From contig PYSS01000011.1 in the NCBI GenBank assembly GCA_003049465.1, positions 248,001 through 312,000 on the forward strand: a stretch of 64,000 nt of DNA, read 5' to 3'. Origin of the DNA: Magnaporthiopsis rhizophila. Its lineage: Eukaryota; Ascomycota; Sordariomycetes; Magnaporthales; Magnaporthaceae. Positions 55,532 through 64,000 of the stretch are shown here, one piece after another. Below the pieces are notes generated by a model. It was not told where the DNA came from. It saw nothing but the letters and a program-made list of their open reading frames with translations, and ran no database searches. Numbering within the stretch: the first letter of the stretch is position 1; each line of letters starts with the position of its first letter. A program made the translations under genes and the position numbers.

Positions 55532-56755
55532 TCAGCCCATGAGCTGGTTGATGTCCTCAGGCGGCCACCTGGTCTGGGCAAATGTCAACATGCGCTTGAT
55601 GCTCTGCAGGTACTTGCGCGTGACCTCGTCTCCCATGACGTGTCCCCTTTCGCCGTTGTGGAGCTTCTCTCGGGCGCTTCGCTCGTGGATGCCCACCATG
55701 GTGACTCCGATGGGCCATGCGGCCTTGCCGATGCTGAGACGCAGGTATCCGTCGTTTGCGTCAACGTAACGCCTCTCTTGCGCCGCCTTGATTATCTCCA
55801 CCACTGCGGTCAATATGCTATCGTCGAGCTCGTGTTTTTCTAGTTTTCGGAAGAGCTGTACGCCGATGAATGTCAGTATTTTTGGTCTTTCTTTTTTTCG
55901 AGGATAGGGGAGCATCAGGATGAATATATGTATCTTGGAGGCGAGACTCACCGGCCTTAGAGTATCCCGGCTCTGCACCATCTTGCTATACTCCTTACTC
56001 CCGGGTGTGTGTCCCTCCTTCTCCAGCGTGAGGTGCCAGTGCGCCAGCAGCATGTTGAAGTAGCTCGTCAGCTGGCGCGCCAGCAACCTCCTGCCGGACT
56101 TGGAGTCGGGGATCTTCCCGTCCAGCTTCATCATCTTCTCCTCGACGGGCGGGAGCGTCGTGGGGATGGGCGCGCCCGACGCCAGCCGCAAGCGCCTCAG
56201 GCGGCCCCGGTGCGTCTCGCCGAACAGCACGGCGGGGATGCCTTGGGCGCGCAGGCGGGCGCGCAGCTCGTCCTCGGGCACGTCCTCGTCCTCGCCCTCG
56301 CCGTCGGACCGGTCCTGGCCGCCGCTGCGGCCGCGTGCCTCGTCGTCGTCGTCGTCCGGGAGTGGTGGCAGGCCCAGGCGGGCGCGGCGCTCGCGCTCGG
56401 CGGCCGCATCGCGCTCCTCGCGCCGCCGCCGCGACTCCTCGGCCAGCCGCTGCCGCTTCTCCTCGCGCGCCTTGGCCTCGGCCGCCGCGTCGTCCTCGCG
56501 CTTGCGCTTCGCCGCCGCTTTAGCCTCGCGCTCCGCCGCCAGCCGCACCTGCTCTGCGCGGTACGCCGCCTCGCGCTGCCGCTCGGCCTCGGCGTTGCTG
56601 ATGAACTTTTTGGTTGTCGGCTGCGGTGCTGCTGCTGCTGCTGCGTTGTCGTCGGCGGCGGAGGAGAGCTTGTCGGTGGATTTGTCGCCGGCTTTGGGGG
56701 CTGCTGTGCCTTTGGCCTTGGCGATTTGCGCCGCCATCATGGCTGCGAAATCCAT
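55532..56755 (-). CDS. PRP18: Pre-mRNA splicing factor PRP18
   Basis: Exons are 56755-55952 and 55855-55532 (375 aa). The start MDFAAMMAAQIAKAKG is the family N-terminus; the frame stays open upstream to 56944, but that part looks non-coding. A Lys/Arg/Glu coiled region carries the SFM/PRP4-like segment EDELRARLRAQGIPAVLFGET near residue 175. The Prp18 helical domain is in the C-terminal half, ending with the conserved loop GDEVTRKYLQSIKRMLTFAQTRWPP. PRP18 acts in the second step of splicing with Slu7. The 96-bp intron is a multiple of three and stop-free, so a 407-residue unspliced form is possible, but splicing restores QLFRKLEKHELDD after RDTLRP. Confidence 0.93.
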   Translation of the reverse strand: MDFAAMMAAQIAKAKGTAAPKAGDKSTDKLSSAADDNAAAAAAPQPTTKKFISNAEAERQREAAYRAEQVRLAAEREAKAAAKRKREDDAAAEAKAREEKRQRLAEESRRRREERDAAAERERRARLGLPPLPDDDDDEARGRSGGQDRSDGEGEDEDVPEDELRARLRAQGIPAVLFGETHRGRLRRLRLASGAPIPTTLPPVEEKMMKLDGKIPDSKSGRRLLARQLTSYFNMLLAHWHLTLEKEGHTPGSKEYSKMVQSRDTLRPVSLASKIHIFILMLPYPRKKERPKILTFIGVQLFRKLEKHELDDSILTAVVEIIKAAQERRYVDANDGYLRLSIGKAAWPIGVTMVGIHERSAREKLHNGERGHVMGDEVTRKYLQSIKRMLTFAQTRWPPEDINQLMG

Positions 56756-57091
56756 GTTGGGCTGCTGCTGGGGCCTTTTGTTGGATGTGGAAGAAGGGGT
56801 TTCGGTTACGGGCGGTTCCCCTGTGGCGGCGGTGCGGACGTAATGTGAAGGCCGAATCGAAGTCGCAGGTCTCGTTGTCTCTGTCAAGATAAGTGAGCAA
56901 GCAAAGCGTTGATGTTTGAGCGCGGGAGCTAAGCGGCCCCACATTTCCAGGTCGGCCCTTCAGAATCGGGGTACCTTCGTCTTTGCGACCTCTCCGCCGC
57001 TACCAACCTCGATCCCTACCCTCGGCCTTGCCATGTAATTGCACATTCAACTTGCGAGCCTCTCCCAAGGCCCGCGCCCTCCTCATACAAC
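56756..57091. other. Divergent promoter region (PRP18 / SAP18)
   Basis: Only 336 bp separate the two start codons. The frame upstream of PRP18 is open but is not conserved-looking. Nothing else is recognised. Confidence 0.5.
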
Positions 57092-58030
57092 ATGGAGGAT
57101 ACAGACAGCAGGACTGAAGACCGCAGGAAAACCGCGCCGTTCCTGCTCAGGCTCTTCTTTCGCACAGGAGCGTTCCACAGGTGCGTCCGTACAGGAGAAA
57201 ATGATGGTGGCCTAGCGCTTGCTAATCACACACACAAAACGAATCCGCACAGGCCTGACGAGTTCGCATCGCACAGCCTCCCGCCGCATATAACCATCCA
57301 CACATGGCGAACGACCACGTTCGAGGAGCTCTCGCACTATCTGGCGGGCAGCGAGGAGCAGCTCCTGCCGGATCCCTGCATCGGCACGCGCCTGGCCTTC
57401 AGACTAATCTACCGCGACTCCAACGCGCAGCCGACGCACCGTTTCGTGGTTAAGGACCTGGGGAGCATGGTGCTGGGCGAAGGGGGACCCGGGGCCGAGG
57501 TGCACGACGCCACGACCGTCACCGACCTCGGCGCAGATGGCGACGCTTTCCACGAGGGTTTCCAGGACGAAGAAGACGTGCCAAGAACAGCGCCCCCTCG
57601 GCCCGAGCCGGTTGCTGTCACGCACAAGACGCTCGGCGACGTCAAGTTTATGGTGGGGGATTATATCAGCTGCGCGATACTGCCGCCCCTGGACGACGGC
57701 TCTGTGGCTCCTGCGGACAGCGCCAGGTCCGGCCGAGGCAGTGGGGTCGGCGAGGCCGCCGCCGTCGGGCCGGAACCTGGATTGGACGATGCGCCGATCC
57801 CACGCCGGTCTAGTCGGGGAGGGGTGGGCTTGGACGACCGCCACCACGGCGGCGGCGGCGCCAGGGCTTCCCGTAGGAACGAGCCCTGGCCTGTTGATTC
57901 CGGCTCTTGGGGAGAGAGGCCGTTTGGCGCCAGCATACCTGCGGGTGAATGGCGCCGCGGAGAGAATCTGCCTGGCGTGCCCAAGAGCGGGGGTAGCAGG
58001 GGTTCGCGGTTAAGATATCGGGATCACTAA
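57092..58030 (+). CDS. SAP18 family protein (Sin3/ASAP-associated)
   Basis: Exons are 57092-57180 and 57253-58030 (288 aa). The SAP18 ubiquitin-like fold is recognisable: RRKTAPFLLRLFFRTGAFHRPDEF, then LPPHITIHTWRTTTFEELSHYLA, TRLAFRLIYRDS and DVKFMVGDYISCAILPP. The ISCAIL end is diagnostic. Animal SAP18 is in the Sin3 histone-deacetylase complex and the ASAP/exon-junction complex. The C-terminal third, Arg/Gly/Asp-rich, is an extension beyond the usual 150 residues and looks disordered. The 72-bp intron is in frame and stop-free, but splicing gives the family sequence FHRPDEF. Divergent from PRP18. Confidence 0.9.
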   Translation: MEDTDSRTEDRRKTAPFLLRLFFRTGAFHRCVRTGENDGGLALANHTHKTNPHRPDEFASHSLPPHITIHTWRTTTFEELSHYLAGSEEQLLPDPCIGTRLAFRLIYRDSNAQPTHRFVVKDLGSMVLGEGGPGAEVHDATTVTDLGADGDAFHEGFQDEEDVPRTAPPRPEPVAVTHKTLGDVKFMVGDYISCAILPPLDDGSVAPADSARSGRGSGVGEAAAVGPEPGLDDAPIPRRSSRGGVGLDDRHHGGGGARASRRNEPWPVDSGSWGERPFGASIPAGEWRRGENLPGVPKSGGSRGSRLRYRDH

Positions 58031-58484
58031 CCCGCCACTTTTCGGGCTTGGGGTGATCTTTCTTTGTCCACCAAGGTGGCCCATGTTTCTGCTGTTCATA
58101 TAACCAATTTGGGGACTGTTTCTGTCGATTTGACGGACGCATCATGAGATTCAAGCACGGCCACGATGCGAAGCAGAGGCAATCGGTCCCTGACACTTCC
58201 TCTCAGCCAGACTAGGACCATAGTGGTCTCTTGGCCCCCGCGTGAGAGACCTTGATCGCTTGAGTCGGTCTCGCAACATGTATTGGGAAGCCTCCTACAT
58301 CCCGTCCTTATCTGGCACTTCCTCAAGAGCCCCGCACACCCAAATATCAGAAACCGCCCTCTAGACGACCAAGATGAATCGATGTGGCAAACACGCTGAA
58401 CGAGACGGGGGCCAGTCGGTAGGTCATTGTTTTCCAATCTTCTCGTCTTCGAGGCCGTATGTACACGCTGTGGCCGTCTTGGCT
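58031..58484. other. Convergent 3' region (SAP18 / NDUFB4-like)
   Basis: 454 bp of 3' flanks; no feature is recognised. Confidence 0.5.
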
Positions 58485-58949
58485 CTAGAACTCCCGGATG
58501 TCGTCTCCCTTCCTCTTTGCCCTGAGATCCCACTTGCCCTGCACGCGCGCAACAGGCAGTCAGCAACACAGCCCGGTAGCCGGTAGCGCCAGATTCGGGG
58601 GAACGCGGAAGACGGCTTACATCTGTCTTGTACGCGATGACGCCCAGTATGGCGGGCACGACGACAAGGTACATGACCGTGATGTTTGCCGTGCGCGGAG
58701 TCCACCGGAAGAACTTGTAGCGGTTCGTCTGCATCTCTGTAACCCGGCGAGGGAGGATTCGGTCAGGTCAGGTCCTGACGTGTGCCCCAGTCTGGATTGG
58801 GGAGGGCGCCGGCAACTTACGTCCCAGCTTGAGGATGGCCGGGTCCATCGCCATCTCTGCGGATCGGGGGTCGTCATGTTAGCTGGGGGGCGCGAGCGAC
58901 TCAATTGCGAGGCCAAGACGAGCTCACTGTGATGCTCCAGGCCCGCCAT
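58485..58949 (-). CDS. Mitochondrial complex I B15/NDUFB4-type subunit
   Basis: A small four-exon gene on the minus strand: 58949-58928, 58856-58821, 58736-58621 and 58538-58485 (75 aa). All three introns have GT-AG borders and agreeing phases. The protein reads MAGLEHHKMAMDPAILKLGQ, then MQTNRYKFFRWTPRTANIT, one transmembrane helix (VMYLVVVPAILGVIAYKT) and DGKWDLRAKRKGDDIREF. The layout (short matrix N-terminus, RYKFFRWTPRT, one helix, basic RAKRKGD tail) matches the fungal NADH:ubiquinone oxidoreductase B15 accessory subunit. It has no cleavable presequence, which is normal for this family. Exons are too short to stand out as ORFs. Divergent from APC4. Confidence 0.88.
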
Positions 58950-59578
58950 CTTGAAGGTGACGCCGGCCGCGGCTTTCGTCGTTGCAGTCTGGGTTTGTTT
59001 CCTATTGTGGGAGCTAGGCTTGGGACTCGCAGGCTCTTGGTTGTTCTGATGGCTCTGCACTGCCCGTCGTCTTCGATGGAGGTTCTCAATTGCGCTTGTG
59101 CCCGGAGGCGGGAGCACGGGCCCCACCTCACTGTACCAGACGTAACGGCCACGCCAAGCCTACACGGTGGAACCAATGCCTTCAGCACTGTGGCACTCGG
59201 CCGCGAATCACCTACACGCCGAATTCCAGCGCCCTTGTGCCAATTCAACCCCCTGTTGAAGGCCCAGCGTAGGGCCTCAAAGGAGCAAACCACGTCAAGA
59301 ACCGGATTGTTTTGGACAAGAGGTGGAAGAACAAGGAACAGAAAGAAAAGAAAATCGAGTGTGTATCTGTCTCATCATCATATGCATTCCCAAACCAGAA
59401 CTACTCCAAGACGCCAACTTGACAACCACTAAAGGGCGATAGCTACCAGCACACTCTATCCCTGCAGTTGTCAATATCCTCACTCCTCACGGCCGGGAGA
59501 TGAGGTGAGGCGAGGAGAGAGGCTCCGCGCGGTACACAGAGCCGCGTGCCTTGTCATCTCGCAACGAGCCAAGACATC
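58950..59578. other. Divergent promoter region (NDUFB4-like / APC4)
   Basis: 629 bp with no coding ORF, RNA or repeat that I can support. Confidence 0.5.
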
Positions 59579-61762
59579 ATGGGACCTCGTCAGACACTCA
59601 AGCTGCAGCTCTACAGCTCAGGCAGCCTCCCAGTCCCAGTGTCACCCGAGAAGCTTGCCTGCTCGCCCGTGCTGGACCTTGTGGCTACGGGCGATAACGA
59701 CAATGCCTTCTTTATCCGCCGCGCCAACGGCGAGCAGGTCTCGAAGCCGTCCCAGATCCCTGGTGCCCAGATATTGGCAATACACTGGAAGCCAGACGGT
59801 GTGTGCTTGTTTACGTCTTTCTTTGCGGTGTATCTCCCAGGAGCTTCGGCACGGCAAAAAGCTGACAGCTCGTTCACAAACCAGGCCAGTATGTGGCTGT
59901 AGCCTGGAGCGACGGCGTGGTGAGGTTGACGGGCATCGAGTCCACAAAGGCGCTGCACCAGATATCACCCCGCGAGAGCCCGCCAGCCAGGATCGAGTAT
60001 CTGGGATGGAGTCGAAATTGGACCGGCAACACCCATCTCCGCCTCTCCAAGAGCGCACAGCCGACAGGATTAGCAGATCTAGTCCCGAATGCCCTCGACA
60101 GCCTAGCCCCGGATGAGCGGACTGACGTCCTCGATCTCCCTCGTGAGATCGCAATCCTCGACGTGGAGACATCCCTACCCAAACTCAGCCCCTTGCCCGT
60201 CTCCGGTGGAACAGGGTACGTTCCCTCTGCTGTTTCCTCCCTTTAGCTGACTTGAGCTGAGTGTGGTGTGGATGCGACTTGCTGAGGCTGCTGTAGCGAG
60301 GATACCTTTGTGTTTTCATCTCGGACGTCATTAGAGTTCGTCTTCAAGGCCTTCAAGGCTGAAGAGGCCGACCAGGTCGATGTCATGATCACCGGTATGG
60401 TTGACGGCTCCATGCGTCTCACCATATACGACACATTCGACGTCGGCCTGTTCAGGTATGCATTGCCGTCATCTGCACCGGAGGCCAATGAGCAGCGACC
60501 TCTTCGTCTCCTCTGCCACGGCTCTCACCCGGCCATATCATCACACTTCCTGCTCATGCGCGCCAGTGACGACTCGCCCGAGACGCTGTATCTTGTACCC
60601 ATGGACCTTTGCTTTGTCCACTCGTCCCCCATCAACCTCTCGCTACTTGCCTCCAAGATTACCATTTTGCAAAAGATCCTCCGCTACATCCACCAGACGC
60701 AGGTGCACATGGCATCCGAGTGGGCTTCGGCAAGGGATCTTCCTACCAGATTCCTACGAAACGTCTCGGAGGATCTCGCGCAGTCCACTGAAGGACCCAC
60801 GAGCGTGGTCCAGGCGCTCTACCACACCGTCCTGACCGGCCACGCACATGCACTCGTGAAGGACTGGCTTGTGGACAGCGTTGCGGAGCGGGGCCACAAA
60901 CGATGGGACAAGGCTGTGACATCTGGGCTAGAGAACATACGGGCGCTCGTGCATGAAAATATGCTCCCTGCCCTCGAGCGCTGCGCCATCATCCTAAGTC
61001 GACTCCTGGGTCTCGCGAGGTTCCACGACGGCGGCTGGCCCGACGTCGGGCTCTCAGATGCCAAGATCAGCAGGCTGCTGGAGGTCATATCATGCCTCAT
61101 GCTGGCGTGCCACAAGATCCTGGTTCACGTCATGGACGAGCTCGAGCTCTTTGTAATGTTCTCTTCGTGGCTTCGTTTCCAAATCGACCGGCTCGCCTCT
61201 TCGGCCTCGTCCGCAGCGGAAGAACTCAGCGAGAGGGAGGCCACGATGGAAAACGGCAAGGTCCTCGAGTACATATCGGGCTTCCTGATGCAGAGCCCCG
61301 CAGCCAAGTTCTTTGGGCCTCCTGACCCGGAGAACTTCCGCAAGGACGAAGCAGTCGCGGACGGCGGTCTCCCGCTGCTGGACACGGTCGAAGCGCAGAT
61401 CCGGCTAGCAGAGAACAACGAGCCACACATGCGGGCTCTCCCACGGATCGACTTCCTGGTCCAGTACCTCAAGACCAAGGCCCAAGGCGTCTTCGACGAC
61501 ATCGCCGAGGCTGAGCGGCGCAACGTCCGCTTCGGCAGTCCTACGGCGCTTGTCGTCGGCGGGCCCGTTTCGAAGCGGGAGATGTCTGTCTGCTGCCTGC
61601 CCAGGCGCGTACGTTGCCTTGCTTCCTCCACCTGCCCCTCTCATCAGCACGTTGAAACATGCGGCAGCTGACGTGCCCTATATGACTCCGTAGGACGGAG
61701 TGGATGCGCAAACTTATACCATCTTGTCTCGCCGCGATCAAGAAGGCGTCCGTACGTGCAGT

Positions 61763-61808
<46 letters not shown>

Positions 61809-61818
61809 NNNNNNNNNN

Positions 61819-61858
<40 letters not shown>

Positions 61859-62494
61859 CAAAAGCCTCGCAGTATTCACGCACCCTTTGCAAACTAGACG
61901 CAACTGACAAGTATCGCGACGCACAGTCTACATATTCCGCACCAAAATCGCCATGCTCGACGGTACAAGTACCGACGTCGCGACAGACGCGTGCGCCCTA
62001 GCCCTCACAGGAGGCAGGCTGGTTGACTTCGAGTTTCTGAGTGACGACGTCCTGTTCGGTCTGTGGCAGCCCGAGGGTACGTTTCTACACTCTACTCCCT
62101 CCCATCCACCTTGCAGCAGCATAGGACTTGGGGTTCTTTATACTAATTGGGCACATAAATCTCCCGTTGCCGTACAAAAGAGAAAGGAGCAGTGCCATTC
62201 CTCTTCGGTGTGTCTCTCGAAGCCCAAGGCGCCAGGTTCTCGGCCTACACGGGCGGCACTCCCCCGACGGCGCAGGAGGTCAGCGTGGCGGACCTCATGG
62301 CCTCCGGGTCACCCCGAATGGACGTGTCGGGCGGTGCTGCCAGCGGCCGCGGCGCGTTCCGGCCCGTGTCGATGGAGATTAAGCGGCCCAGCAGCGCCCG
62401 GGGTCGGGTGCCCGCCAGGGTGTGCCTCCTGGGCAGCGACAAGGTCACGTACAAGGTCTTTGCCATCCCGGACGATCTGGAGGGGCGGGACTGA
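59579..62494 (+). CDS. APC4: Anaphase-promoting complex subunit 4 (APC4), assembly gap in an intron
   Basis: Six exons: 59579-59798, 59885-60215, 60297-61608, 61694-61751, 61927-62076 and 62187-62494 (792 aa), with matching phases. The N-terminus carries the APC4 WD40-like part (DLVATGDNDNAFFIRR, ILAIHWKPDGQYVAVAWSDG), followed by the long-helical middle (LRYIHQTQVHMASEW, HENMLPALERCAIILSRL, EVISCLMLACHKILVHVMDEL, FSSWLRFQIDRLAS, FFGPPDP). The last exons resume the propeller (YTILSRRDQEGV, LYIFRTKIAMLDG, VDFEFLSDDVLFGLWQPEG). APC4 links the TPR lobe and platform of the APC/C ubiquitin ligase. Intron 4 (61752-61926) contains an oligo-T run interrupted by ten N, so its true length is unknown; coding sequence is intact. 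Confidence 0.93.
61765..61858 (+). repeat. Oligo-T tract with a 10-N assembly gap
   Basis: T(42), AA, N(10, 61809-61818), T(40) lie inside APC4 intron 4 on the sense strand. The N run is an assembly gap or filler; the real tract length cannot be known. Confidence 0.97.
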
Positions 62495-63292
62495 TGTCGC
62501 ATGAAAAGATCAGGAACATATTCATGGATGCTGTTACCACCACTGTCGGCTAACGAGCTGGCATAACGGTTTTGACTGACTACCTACCTACCTAACTAGC
62601 CAGAAATAACCCCCCTTTCCTGCAGCATGACGTGTGGGTTGGGTTGGTGCTGGTTAACTCGTATGTGTATGACTAGGGTCGAAAAAACGAGATATTGTTT
62701 CAGCACGCCGCAGGATGCATTTGTGGAAATCTCAGTACGATGCTTCCTCCAACGCTGCAAAAGCAACGGGAGGGACATCTGTCTCATCACGGCATGTAAT
62801 TTCGCCCGAGAGATGTGTGGTGGAACCTGGTCCCCCGAGTTGAGTACGTCCGGGCGGAATCACTTACTGCATGATTTGTACTACAGAAGGGGGCTGGGAA
62901 CTCTTTCATTCTTCATTAACTCGGCTTTCGGCTGCTTTTCTTATTGGCATCTTTCGTATTTTCCACATATTTGATGCGTCCTGTCCGCCACCATCATGCC
63001 TCATGTAGTGTATACAGGACTACGGAGAGCCGCATGAGGTCCGAGGAGGATGCGAACCCCCGATGTGTAATACTAAAATTATTGGACCTGTGGAACTTTC
63101 GGCTGACGGCGACTACCGCTCTCGACACTCTGCCACCCATTGTCTGGCTCCGCCCACCATGTTCACGTCGAACCGAGGCCTCTGGTCCGGGGTAATGCGG
63201 GTTGATGCAATTCAAGTCGACTGCTCGGGTCCTCCCGTCCCACGTCATGGCAAGCCCTCGTGATCGCCTGGTACCACCACGGCCGCGTCTTC
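62495..63292. other. Convergent 3' region (APC4 / GTR2)
   Basis: 798 bp of flanks. It includes a CTAC-rich microsatellite at about 62579-62597 and a tRNA T-arm-like string (minus strand, near 63047-63063) without the rest of a cloverleaf. No gene is supported. Confidence 0.5.
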
Positions 63293-64000
63293 TCATTTCC
63301 TCGGCTTCGTGATGTCGAAGAACTCGGTCAGGCCCTTGACGACAACGTCCACGTTCATGTTGACAAGCGGCATCTTGTCGTAGGTTCCCTCCTTCATGAT
63401 GGCCACAAGGGCTAAGCAGTTGTCGACCTCTCGGAGCATGATGGGTTTGTCGTCATCGGCCAGCACGATGCAGCTCTCGTTCCAGCCACAGGCTACTTGA
63501 TCCTCGAGCTTCTGCTGTTGATCCTGCTCCAGGCGCTCGATGTAGTCGGCCGGGCGCTTCCAGGTGCCGTAGACCTCAAGGACATCAACGACCACGTCGA
63601 TGTAGTCGGAGCAGATCTCGTAGGATGCCATGTCGGCCGGCGCATTGTCGGTTGCGATGTAGATCTTGCTGAGGATATCGAACAGGTAGGCCTTCTCGAA
63701 TCGGCACGTGCGGCAGAGCGAGGTCAGCATGGCCTCGAGCTGACCGAGCCGCGGTATCAGCGCTTGTATCACCTTGCTGAAGGCCTCGAAGATGCTGTGG
63801 TTGTAGATGGAGGTTAGGTGGAACCGGACCGGGGCATTTTCGAAGCCCTGGTCGGACAGTTCGTCTTGGATGCGGATCGTGATATCCCGCTCGATGTCCA
63901 GCCTGTAGTCGTCCGAGAGGCCGTCGACCTTGTGGATGAAGACCTCGATGTTGATGTTGGGGTAGTGGCGTTGCAGGTTCAGAATGGTTGTGTTCAACCT
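63293..64000 (-). CDS. GTR2: Rag GTPase GTR2 (RagC/D type), C-terminal part, cut by the window edge
   Basis: The frame enters at the right edge and runs to the stop at 63293; at least 235 residues are present and the N-terminal GTP-binding loops lie outside the window. The visible start, TTILNLQRHYPNINIEVFIHKVDG, contains HKVD, the Rag-type version of the NKxD guanine-recognition motif. DDYRLDIERDITIRIQDEL and FHLTSIYNHSIFEAFSKVIQALIPRL follow, then the roadblock-like C-terminal domain (EKAYLFDILSKIYIATD). Gtr2 pairs with Gtr1 on the vacuole and conveys amino-acid signals to TORC1. The Gtr2 rather than Gtr1 call rests on HKVDG and the SIYNHSIFEA segment. Confidence 0.92.
   Translation of the reverse strand, partial: RLNTTILNLQRHYPNINIEVFIHKVDGLSDDYRLDIERDITIRIQDELSDQGFENAPVRFHLTSIYNHSIFEAFSKVIQALIPRLGQLEAMLTSLCRTCRFEKAYLFDILSKIYIATDNAPADMASYEICSDYIDVVVDVLEVYGTWKRPADYIERLEQDQQQKLEDQVACGWNESCIVLADDDKPIMLREVDNCLALVAIMKEGTYDKMPLVNMNVDVVVKGLTEFFDITKPRK

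Noticed and set aside
63047..63063. tRNA T-arm-like string on the minus strand (GGGGGTTCGCATCC) with partly pairing flanks GGTCCAA / TCGGACC
   Set aside because: Only about 51 nt between the candidate acceptor strands and no D arm or anticodon arm; at best a relic, more likely chance.

Overview
The window is nuclear DNA from a filamentous ascomycete (Pezizomycotina, most likely a Sordariomycete). The evidence is short introns with GTATGT/GTGAGT donors and CTAAC-like branch sites, strongly G/C-ending codons, and Pezizomycotina-type genes (COP9 subunit 1, WSC cell-wall protein, Zn2Cys6 regulator, fungal prolidase and aminopeptidase P). It is ordinary gene-dense core chromosome. I count 26 protein genes, one of them cut by the right edge. 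I see no intact transposon, CRISPR, rRNA or convincing tRNA. Most genes are housekeeping single-copy types, and nearly every gene model below was rebuilt exon by exon with matching splice phases.

Layout, left to right. 0-14 kb: a small GPI-type WSC protein (+), REV1 translesion polymerase (-), the RED/IK spliceosome factor (+), a mitochondrial FMP32/CCDC90 protein (+), NIP7 (+), glutamate 5-kinase PRO1 (-), ATP23 (+). 14-32 kb: Aurora kinase (-), TIP41 (+), an unrecognised disordered nuclear-type protein (-), a FUN14 protein (+), aminopeptidase P (-), an importin-13/Kap122 karyopherin (+), mitochondrial tryptophanyl-tRNA synthetase (-). 32-45 kb: mitochondrial ribosomal protein uS10m with a very large repetitive N-terminal region (-), FCF2 (-), HAP5/NF-YC (+), SEC15 (-), prolidase (+). 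45-64 kb: a Zn2Cys6 transcription factor (-) with about 4.4 kb of empty upstream DNA, CSN1 (+), PRP18 (-), SAP18 (+), a complex I B15/NDUFB4 subunit (-), APC4 (+), and the C-terminal part of the GTR2/RagC GTPase (-).

Functional themes: mitochondrial proteins are numerous (FMP32, ATP23, FUN14, mtTrpRS, uS10m, NDUFB4 and possibly the long form of aminopeptidase P). Ribosome assembly (NIP7, FCF2), splicing (RED, PRP18), cell cycle (Aurora, APC4), TOR-linked signalling (TIP41, GTR2) and proline/peptide metabolism (PRO1, two M24 peptidases) are also represented. There is no metabolic cluster and no operon-like logic; genes mostly alternate as divergent and convergent pairs.

The most unusual points are: (1) the roughly 465-residue Ala/Pro/Glu repeat tract spliced between the mitochondrial presequence and the core of uS10m; (2) a Zn2Cys6 regulator whose first intron would have to end in GG rather than AG, right inside the zinc cluster; (3) long pure oligo-T tracts on the sense strand of introns in three genes, one of which carries the assembly gap; (4) a GC-AG intron in SEC15; (5) several intron lengths divisible by three with no stop. 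I did not find a previously undescribed multi-gene system here.
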